Of a stretch of 11,721 nt of DNA, positions 6,401 through 11,721 are shown one piece after another. The position numbers and the translations under genes are program-made. The notes below the pieces were generated by a model. The model ran no database searches and was not told the origin of the DNA. It saw only the letters and a program-made list of their open reading frames with translations. The stretch is from JBAXRT01 sp037131065 (GTDB lineage Bacteria > Bacteroidota > Bacteroidia > Bacteroidales > FEN-979). Within the stretch, counting starts at the first letter, position 1. Every line of letters starts with the position of its first letter. The stretch is taken from positions 1 through 11,721 of the forward strand of contig JBAXRT010000095.1 of NCBI GenBank assembly GCA_037131065.1, given 5' to 3'.

Positions 6401-6408
6401 TACCTTTG
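6401..6408 (+). promoter_or_regulatory. -7 box of the canonical EF-G gene
   Basis: TACCTTTG is an exact TAnnTTTG match, 23 nt before the ATG at 6432, predicting a leader of about 18 nt. The usual -33 position falls inside the 42-bp palindrome and has no TTG. Promoter strength may therefore depend on, or be blocked by, a factor bound to the palindrome. Confidence 0.65.
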
Positions 6409-6431
6409 CACCCCCAAAAAAAATCAGGGTT

Positions 6432-8507
6432 ATGCCATTAACGAAACTCAGAAATATCGGGATTGCCGCACACATCGACGCAGGGAAAACCACTGTTACC
6501 GAACGTATCCTCTTCTTCACCGGCACCAACCGCAAGATGGGAGAGGTGCACGACGGACAGGCCACGATGGACTTCATGAAGCAGGAGCAGGAGCGCGGGA
6601 TCACCATCGCCTCCGCCGCCATCACCTGCGCCTGGAAACAACACCAGATCAACCTGATCGACACCCCCGGACACGTCGATTTTACCGTGGAGGTAGAGCG
6701 CTCGCTGCGCGTGATCGACGGGATGGTCGCTGTTTTCTGCGCGGTCGGCGGCGTGGAGCCCCAGAGCGAAACCGTCTGGAACCAGGCCGACCGCTACAAG
6801 GTGCCGCGCATTGCCTTCGTCAATAAGATGGACCGCACCGGCGCTGATTTTCAGGCGGTAGTGAGCCAGATGAACAAATACCTGGATGCCAATGCCTTCC
6901 CCTTCCAGATCCCTATGGGTTCTGAAGAACATTTCAAGGGGATGATCGATGTGGTCGAACGCAAGGCTTACCTCTTCGAAGAGAACCTCCCCGTGGAAGC
7001 AGAAATTCCGGAAGAGTTCAAAAAGGCCAGCGAAGAAGCCCGTGCAGCCCTGGTGGAAAAAATTGCCGAGTTCAACGAGGAGATCATGGAGATGTTTTTC
7101 GAAGAAAAAGATGTTCCGGCTCCGTTGCTGAAAAAAGCTGCCCGCGAAGCCACACTGAAGCTCCTGATAACCCCCGTTTTCTGTGGCGCCGCTTACAAAA
7201 ATAAAGGGGTTCAGTCACTGCTTGATGCAGTGCTCGATTACCTGCCCTCTCCGATAGATGTTGGGGCGGTTGTTGGAGCCGATGTTGATGATCCTGAAAA
7301 ATCGCACAGTTGTCACCCCTCCCCAAAAGAGCCCTTCTCGGGACTTGCATTCAAACTGATCCACGATCCCTTTGTAGGGCAGCAGACTTTTACCCGCATA
7401 TTTTCAGGAACCCTGAAAAGCGGTATGCAGGTATACAACTCCACCAAGAAAAAATATGAACGGATCGGCCGCCTGTACCGGATCCACGCAAAAGACCGCG
7501 AGGAGATCTCAGAAGCCGGTCCCGGCGATATCGTTGCTCTTATTGGTATGAAATATACCAAGACAGGCGACACCCTCTGCAGCGAGGAGCATCCCCTTTT
7601 ATTGGAATCAATTCACATTCCTCCCACGGTGATCGAGATGAAGATCTCGCCCGCGAAACGGCAGGACCAGAGCAAGCTGGGAGAGGCGCTTCACAAGCTT
7701 GCCATGGAAGACCCCTCTTTCAATGTAAGGTTTGACGATGAGACCGAAGAGACTGTTATCTCCGGGATGGGAGAGCTTCACCTGGAGATCATCATCGACC
7801 GGCTGAAACATGAATTCAAGGTGGAGGCCATCGTAGGTGAACCGGCAGTTGCCTTCCGTGAGACCATCACCACCGAGATCGAATCAAACTACAAGCATGC
7901 CAAGCAAACCGGCGGCAAGGGTCAGTTCGCCCATACCGTCATGCGCATCGAGCCAAACGATGGGAACGGGTATGAGTTCATCGACAAGATTAAGGGTGGC
8001 GCTATTCCTGCAGAATACATTCCATCCGTTGATAAAGGAATCCAGAAGACACTTGAACGCGGCATCCTGGCCGGTTACCCGGTTGTGGATGTAAAGGTCG
8101 TTCTGCTCGACGGGAACTTCCACCCGGTCGACTCCTCCGACATGGCCTTCCAGACCTGCGGATCGATCTGCTTCCGCCTGGGATTCATGAAAGCCGGACC
8201 CATCCTGCTCGAGCCCATGATGAAGATCGAGATCAACACCCCCGACGAATACATCGGCGAAGTGACCGGCAACCTGAACCGCCGCCGCGGAAGGATCGAG
8301 GCGATGCGCCGTTACCGTAAGGGATCGCAGAAGATCAATGGTTTCGTCCCGCTGATGGAGATGTTCGGCTATGCCACCCAGTTGCGCAACATCACAAGCG
8401 GCCGGGCGAACTACTCCATGGAGTTCCACAAATACATGCCCCTTCCGAAGAACATACAGGAAGAGGTGCTGAAAGGGCTGGAGGAGAAAAAACGGCTTGA
8501 AAAATAG
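6432..8507 (+). CDS. fusA: Elongation factor G, catalytically canonical, outside the str operon
   Basis: Ribosomal translocase GTPase, 691 aa, cytoplasmic. All G motifs are intact: AHIDAGKTT (13-21), switch I RGITI (55-59), DTPGHVDF with catalytic H81 (77-84), and NKMD (131-134). Domains II-V follow, with DPFVGQQTF in domain II, MGELHLEIIIDRLKHEF at the III/IV border, the domain IV loop GGKGQFAH and the terminal GRANYSMEFHKYMPLP in domain V. The start ATG at 6432 aligns with the family N-terminus. Length is slightly below the roughly 700-720 aa usual for Bacteroidales housekeeping EF-G. rpsL, rpsG and rpsJ, the normal neighbours of fusA, are absent. The C-terminus also differs from Bacteroides str-operon EF-G as I remember it. 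So this may be an extra EF-G (possibly spdEFG-like) rather than the housekeeping copy; the symbol is used for the family. Both ends of the gene use more C-ending codons than the middle. Confidence 0.96.
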   Translation: MPLTKLRNIGIAAHIDAGKTTVTERILFFTGTNRKMGEVHDGQATMDFMKQEQERGITIASAAITCAWKQHQINLIDTPGHVDFTVEVERSLRVIDGMVAVFCAVGGVEPQSETVWNQADRYKVPRIAFVNKMDRTGADFQAVVSQMNKYLDANAFPFQIPMGSEEHFKGMIDVVERKAYLFEENLPVEAEIPEEFKKASEEARAALVEKIAEFNEEIMEMFFEEKDVPAPLLKKAAREATLKLLITPVFCGAAYKNKGVQSLLDAVLDYLPSPIDVGAVVGADVDDPEKSHSCHPSPKEPFSGLAFKLIHDPFVGQQTFTRIFSGTLKSGMQVYNSTKKKYERIGRLYRIHAKDREEISEAGPGDIVALIGMKYTKTGDTLCSEEHPLLLESIHIPPTVIEMKISPAKRQDQSKLGEALHKLAMEDPSFNVRFDDETEETVISGMGELHLEIIIDRLKHEFKVEAIVGEPAVAFRETITTEIESNYKHAKQTGGKGQFAHTVMRIEPNDGNGYEFIDKIKGGAIPAEYIPSVDKGIQKTLERGILAGYPVVDVKVVLLDGNFHPVDSSDMAFQTCGSICFRLGFMKAGPILLEPMMKIEINTPDEYIGEVTGNLNRRRGRIEAMRRYRKGSQKINGFVPLMEMFGYATQLRNITSGRANYSMEFHKYMPLPKNIQEEVLKGLEEKKRLEK

Positions 8508-8586
8508 GATATACTCGTTATTCAACAGTTTGTCGAGTCAATTACCCTTTTCAGATAATACTTTTTCTTAATTTCCTTTCTCCGGA

Positions 8587-8594
8587 TATATTTG
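8587..8594 (+). promoter_or_regulatory. -7 box of the S46 peptidase gene
   Basis: TATATTTG fits TAnnTTTG exactly. Transcription would start near 8600, leaving an unusually long leader of about 80 nt for this genome. The -33 region holds only a T-run (8562-8566) without TTG. The gap 8508-8679 contains no gene that I can see. Confidence 0.6.
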
Positions 8595-8599
8595 AGATT

Positions 8600-8620
8600 G
8601 GAAAAGGTGTAACCTTTTCC
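8600..8620 (+). promoter_or_regulatory. 5'-leader hairpin of the S46 peptidase mRNA
   Basis: GGAAAAGGT-GTA-ACCTTTTCC: a perfect 9-bp stem with a 3-nt loop. It starts 5 nt after the -7 box, so it should sit at or very near the 5' end of the transcript, where a stem-loop can slow mRNA decay. No T-run follows, so a terminator for the upstream EF-G gene is less likely. Confidence 0.6.
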
Positions 8621-8668
8621 TTCAAAGAGCGACTGATGTTTGTTCAACACAGGTTTTATTTATCAATC

Positions 8669-8675
8669 AAGGAGG
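8669..8675 (+). promoter_or_regulatory. Strong Shine-Dalgarno site
   Basis: AAGGAGG lies 4 nt before the ATG at 8680. It is nearly a full match to the anti-SD sequence, unlike every other gene in the window, and it fixes the start of the peptidase gene. The short 4-nt spacing is slightly below optimum. Confidence 0.8.
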
Positions 8676-8679
8676 AATT

Positions 8680-10827
8680 ATGAAAAAAGCATTTATTGCA
8701 ATTTTTTGGGTTTTCATCTTTATTATCAGGGTCCACGGCCAGGAGGGAATGTGGCTGCTCTCGCAGTTAGGTCAGCTTGATCTGGCTAAAAAGGGATTGC
8801 TGATTCCCGTCGACAAGGTTTACAATAAAGACAAAGAGTGTGTCGCCAACGCCGTTGTTCAGCTTGGCGGGGGCACCGCCTCATTTGTTTCAAAAGACGG
8901 ACTTCTCATCACCAACCACCATGTAGCTTTCGGGGCCATCCAGAGGACTTCGAGCGTAAACAGCGATTACCTGGCCAACGGCTTCCTGGCAACCAGCCGG
9001 GGCGATGAGATCAAGGCTCCCGGCTACACTGCACGCCTGCTTCTTGAGATGAAGGATGTGACCAATGAGGTGCTGGATGCAGCCAAAGGAATAACCGATC
9101 CGACCGAAAAAAATAAAAAGATCAATGAAAAGATCGTTCAGATGACCGATGCCATTGAAAAGGGCAAGGAGGACATCAGCGCATCGGTTGTTCAGATGTA
9201 TAACGGGCGACAATATATCCAGTTCGTTCATAAGTTATTTAAGGATATCCGCATTGTTTATGCACCACCCAGTTCAATCGGCAACTATGGCGGCGAGACC
9301 GACAACTGGATGTGGCCACGTCACACCGGCGACTTTTCATTTCTCCGGGTTTATGTAGCCCCAGATGGTACGGGTAAAAAATATGCCCAGGAGAACGTCC
9401 CTTATCATCCGAAAACATGGCTGAAAGTCGCACCGGGTTTCCTGAAAGACGGCGATTTTACTTTTATCATCGGTTATCCCGGCCAGACGACCCGGTACCG
9501 TTCATCAACCTCCGTCCACTGGAATGAAAATTATAACTATCCCTTTGCTGTTAAGAATTTTAAAGAGGTCATCGCCCTTGCCGATAAACTGACGGAAAAC
9601 AACCATGAGGCTGAGATCAAAGTCGCTTCACTGAAAAAGGGGCTGGCCAACGTCATGAAGAACTACCAGGGAAAGCTCGACGGGATGAAGAAGACCAATT
9701 TCTATGAGAAAAAACTGGCGTTTGAGAAGGAGTTTGTCAAGTGGGCCAACAGCAACCCGGATACGAAGGCGAAATATGGTGATATCCTTCTAAAAGAGAA
9801 AGATGAATATAAAATACTTGAGAAAACAAAGGACCGCGACAATGTTTTCGGAAACCTGCAGGGACTTGCCGGAACTCCGCTGAACATTGCCCAGCAGCTG
9901 ATCTATGTTGCCCAGCAGCGTGAGAAACCGGAAGGGGAAAAGGATCCGGGCTTTTCTGAAGAGACGGCGACCCAGTTCAGTGATGGCCTGGAATTTACCT
10001 ATGCAAACTATTTCGAACCCCTCGACAAAGCGCTGATGGTCCGCACCCTGAAGATGGCGAATGCCCTGCCCGCCGGTCAGCGGATCACCGGGCTTGAATA
10101 TATATTCATCAATACGTCCGTTCCGGTCAGTCAGTTTGTTGATGACGCTTACAAGTCGACAAAGCTGCTCGAAAAAGATTATGTCAAGACCCTGTTCAAA
10201 AAGAGCCAGGCAGATTTGAAAGCCCTGAATGATCCTTTCATAAACATTGCCTTCAGCATTGACCCCATGGCCGAAGAGATCACCAACACCACACGGACAT
10301 TCGGATACAATGTGACAGAGCTTCGCAAGATCTATCTCGATGGATTATATGAGTGGAAGGGAACCGGCATGTACCCGGACGCCAACAGTACCATAAGGTT
10401 CACCTGGGGCAAGGTGAAGGGGTACAAACCGGCCGATGCCGTATGGTATGATCCTATGACTACACTCGAAGGTATGGTTGCAAAGAACACCGGAGAAGAT
10501 CCTTTCGACGCACCAAAAGAACTTGTCGAACTTTATAAGAAAAAGGATTTCGGAAGATTCTCTGATCCCACGCTCAGGAATGTTCCCATTGCCTTCCTAA
10601 ACCAGTGTGATATCACGGGCGGGAACAGCGGCAGTCCCGTACTGAACGCCCGTGGAGAGATCGTCGGAGTTGCTTTCGACGGAAATTATGAGTCGATGAT
10701 CAGCGACTGGCAATACGATTATGCCTTACAGCGCTGCATTTCGGTCGACATGAACTACGTTTTATATGTGACCGAAAAGATCGGTAAAGCAGGATTTTTA
10801 CTGGATGAGATGGGTGTTGCCCGCTGA
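8680..10827 (+). CDS. S46 family dipeptidyl-peptidase, DPP7-like
   Basis: Periplasmic serine exopeptidase, 715 aa, of family S46 (DPP7/DPP11), which releases dipeptides from the N-termini of oligopeptides in peptide-using Bacteroidota. The signal peptide is residues 1-20, with cleavage before QEGMW; the GMWLL start of the mature protein is typical. The chymotrypsin-like triad is H81 in TNHHVAF, D218 in DNWMWPRHTGDF and S650 in GGNSGSP. A helical domain fills about 290-550. The residue 18 after the catalytic Ser, which separates DPP7 (Gly) from DPP11 (Arg, acidic P1), is G668 in FDGNYES, so preference for hydrophobic or aliphatic P1 is inferred. Length matches the family's usual 700-720 aa. 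It has a strong SD and a 5' hairpin. It ends 9 nt before the stop of the convergent reductase gene. No T9SS tag is present. Confidence 0.95.
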   Translation: MKKAFIAIFWVFIFIIRVHGQEGMWLLSQLGQLDLAKKGLLIPVDKVYNKDKECVANAVVQLGGGTASFVSKDGLLITNHHVAFGAIQRTSSVNSDYLANGFLATSRGDEIKAPGYTARLLLEMKDVTNEVLDAAKGITDPTEKNKKINEKIVQMTDAIEKGKEDISASVVQMYNGRQYIQFVHKLFKDIRIVYAPPSSIGNYGGETDNWMWPRHTGDFSFLRVYVAPDGTGKKYAQENVPYHPKTWLKVAPGFLKDGDFTFIIGYPGQTTRYRSSTSVHWNENYNYPFAVKNFKEVIALADKLTENNHEAEIKVASLKKGLANVMKNYQGKLDGMKKTNFYEKKLAFEKEFVKWANSNPDTKAKYGDILLKEKDEYKILEKTKDRDNVFGNLQGLAGTPLNIAQQLIYVAQQREKPEGEKDPGFSEETATQFSDGLEFTYANYFEPLDKALMVRTLKMANALPAGQRITGLEYIFINTSVPVSQFVDDAYKSTKLLEKDYVKTLFKKSQADLKALNDPFINIAFSIDPMAEEITNTTRTFGYNVTELRKIYLDGLYEWKGTGMYPDANSTIRFTWGKVKGYKPADAVWYDPMTTLEGMVAKNTGEDPFDAPKELVELYKKKDFGRFSDPTLRNVPIAFLNQCDITGGNSGSPVLNARGEIVGVAFDGNYESMISDWQYDYALQRCISVDMNYVLYVTEKIGKAGFLLDEMGVAR

Positions 10828-10836
10828 TCCCTGTCA

Positions 10837-11484
10837 CTAAAGCTTTAAAAGTTTGAATGCGTGGGCCCACTGGTTCCGGGTGATGCCCGGAATACACCAG
10901 AGGATGCACAAGGGTTCGATGGCACGGGCGGCCTCCATGGCCCCCATGTCTTCGGTCTCCCATCCGAACTGGTCCAGGATCTTCTGAACTGCGGCCTTTG
11001 CCCCTGCATCATTCCCGCAGATGAACATCGTGGGCTTTCCGCCCGGGAACTGAGGGTTTACCATGAAGGCACTGCCCACGCTGTTGAATGCTTTCACAAA
11101 ATGGATCTCCGGATAGCTCTTTTGCAGTTTCTCCAGGAGGGACTCATTAAGGTCGGTAAAGAACTTAATGACACCGTTCACAGGGGGTACCTCTTCGATC
11201 GGATTGGTTGCGTCGATCACCGTTTTCCCCTTAAGTAACCCGTGACTTGCTTTTTTTATGGCTTCAATTGCAGCACCGCCTTTGACGGCAAGAACCACAA
11301 TTTCTCCGAAGGCAGCCGCTGCCGTGAAACTACCGGCATTTGCATTATCCCCTCCTTTTGATTTCCATGTCTCCAGTTTTCCGGGATCACTTGTGCCAAT
11401 CATGACCTCATATCCGTGTTTAAGAAACCCGTTGGCCAGGGTTTGTCCAACAATCCCCGAGCCCAGTATGCCTATTTTTTTCAT
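10837..11484 (-). CDS. NADP oxidoreductase, coenzyme F420-dependent-like family (Rossmann fold)
   Basis: A 215-aa cytoplasmic protein. The N-terminal Rossmann fold shows GILGSGIVGQTLA (residues 5-17; GxGxxG nucleotide loop), then strand EVMIGTSDP (25-33), where Ser/Thr after the second strand is compatible with NADP(H). VIDATNP (88-94) and FVKAFNSVGS (129-138) are typical of the COG2085 / F420-dependent NADP oxidoreductase group. The C-terminal part, GWETEDMGAMEAARAIEP (174-191), also matches that group. Bacteroidota are not known to make F420, so the real substrate is probably something else and remains unknown. The start is ATG at 11484, behind an AGAAAGAAAAG purine run and a -7 box. Convergent with the peptidase gene. 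What it reduces cannot be read from its neighbours. Confidence 0.9.
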   Translation of the reverse strand: MKKIGILGSGIVGQTLANGFLKHGYEVMIGTSDPGKLETWKSKGGDNANAGSFTAAAAFGEIVVLAVKGGAAIEAIKKASHGLLKGKTVIDATNPIEEVPPVNGVIKFFTDLNESLLEKLQKSYPEIHFVKAFNSVGSAFMVNPQFPGGKPTMFICGNDAGAKAAVQKILDQFGWETEDMGAMEAARAIEPLCILWCIPGITRNQWAHAFKLLKL

Positions 11485-11509
11485 CTTTTCTTTCTGTGAT
11501 TTTCGTCGG

Positions 11510-11517
11510 CAAAGATA
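11510..11517 (-). promoter_or_regulatory. -7 box of the F420-like reductase gene
   Basis: TATCTTTG on the minus strand matches TAnnTTTG, about 26 nt before the ATG at 11484; the leader should be about 20 nt. No TTG occurs at the usual -33 distance. Confidence 0.6.
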
Positions 11518-11541
11518 AACAACGTATTTGTAATCGTTCTA

Positions 11542-11560
11542 AATTATTTATAAAATAATT
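11542..11560. repeat. AT-rich inverted repeat upstream of the reductase promoter
   Basis: AATTATTT-ATA-AAATAATT: perfect 8-bp arms with a 3-bp centre, 25 bp upstream of the minus-strand -7 box, over the expected -33 region and beyond. Possible operator, or chance in an AT-rich spacer. No gene is visible in the whole gap 11485-11674. Confidence 0.4.
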
Positions 11561-11602
11561 CCGGGTAATAGCCGAATCATATTATTCATAGCAGTTTGAT
11601 CC

Positions 11603-11627
11603 ACGGGAACTAAACAATTTTTCCCGT
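11603..11627. repeat. Inverted repeat just upstream of the tRNA-Asn promoter
   Basis: ACGGGAA and TTCCCGT are perfect 7-bp arms separated by 11 bp, ending 6 bp before the -33 TTG of the tRNA promoter. Possible binding site for a regulator; also compatible with chance. Confidence 0.4.
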
Positions 11628-11633
11628 TGAAAC

Positions 11634-11663
11634 TTGCAATTCAGGGAAGATTGTTTAATTTTG
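11634..11663 (+). promoter_or_regulatory. Promoter of tRNA-Asn
   Basis: -33 TTG (11634-11636), 19-nt spacer, then a perfect -7 box TAATTTTG (11656-11663). Predicted transcription start is near 11670, a few bases before the mature tRNA 5' end at 11675. This is the clearest promoter in the window. Confidence 0.75.
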
Positions 11664-11674
11664 CAGTCCCAAAT

Positions 11675-11721
11675 TCCTCCTTAGCTCAGTTGGTTAGAGC
11701 ATCTGACTGTTAATCAGAGGG
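11675..11721 (+). tRNA. tRNA-Asn (anticodon GTT), 5' part, cut by right edge
   Basis: Acceptor 5' strand TCCTCCT (11675-11681), T8-A9, D stem GCTC/GAGC with loop AGTTGGTTA, then anticodon stem TCTGA/TCAGA with loop CTGTTAA (11707-11713). The anticodon GTT at 11709-11711 reads Asn codons AAC/AAT. The variable loop, T arm and 3' acceptor strand lie beyond the window, so completeness cannot be judged. Confidence 0.93.

Noticed and set aside
6438..6932. Long antisense open frame inside EF-G, and similar ones in 7884-8525, 5656-6192 and 2780-3349
   Set aside because: They mirror GC-rich third positions of well-supported genes on the other strand and show no motifs or ribosome sites.
8513..8538. 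Terminator hairpin after EF-G (ACTCG...CGAGT)
   Set aside because: Only 5-bp arms with a 16-nt loop and no T-run.
11675..11721. Genomic island boundary at the tRNA gene
   Set aside because: The tRNA is cut by the window edge and no integrase or direct repeat is visible.

Overview
The window looks like a chromosomal segment of a Bacteroidota bacterium, most likely Bacteroidales-like. Four things point there. The promoters repeatedly carry the Bacteroidota -7 box TAnnTTTG. Shine-Dalgarno sites are mostly weak or absent. One protein ends in a type IX secretion (T9SS) sorting domain. An S46 dipeptidyl-peptidase is present, a family best known from this phylum. Nearly all of the window codes on one strand or the other, and I see no transposase, phage gene, CRISPR array or other mobile element.

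Layout, left to right. (1) Minus strand: the N-terminal 318 codons of an EF-G paralog of the EF-G2 type, running off the left edge, preceded by a PfkB-family sugar/nucleoside kinase. (2) Plus strand: a small T9SS-tagged secreted protein, and 2 bases after it a lipoprotein MsrB-MsrA methionine sulfoxide reductase starting with TTG. A small polytopic membrane protein follows that resembles exosortase/archaeosortase proteins but has no Cys at the expected active site. (3) Minus strand: an inward-rectifier-type (Kir) potassium channel whose 3' end overlaps the membrane protein by 19 bp. (4) Plus strand: an exported TPR protein with a nearly leaderless promoter. Next come a 4 x 7 bp tandem repeat abutting a 42-bp perfect palindrome, and then a complete EF-G with all canonical GTPase motifs. 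(5) Plus strand: an S46 dipeptidyl-peptidase, DPP7-like by its specificity residue, whose mRNA is predicted to begin in a hairpin. (6) Minus strand: a small Rossmann-fold reductase of the F420-dependent NADP oxidoreductase family. (7) Plus strand: the first 47 nt of tRNA-Asn(GTT), cut by the right edge.

Two themes stand out. First, two different EF-G proteins lie within 6 kb and neither is next to ribosomal protein genes. One lacks the catalytic His of the DTPGH motif; the other is catalytically canonical but sits behind an operator-like dyad. That suggests a division of labour in translation, for example starvation translocation or ribosome recycling. Second, positions 2214-4368 form an envelope-directed cluster: secreted T9SS cargo, envelope methionine-sulfoxide repair and a sortase-like membrane protein. 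Nothing here is a proven new system. The best leads are the palindrome-controlled EF-G and the Cys-less exosortase-like protein.
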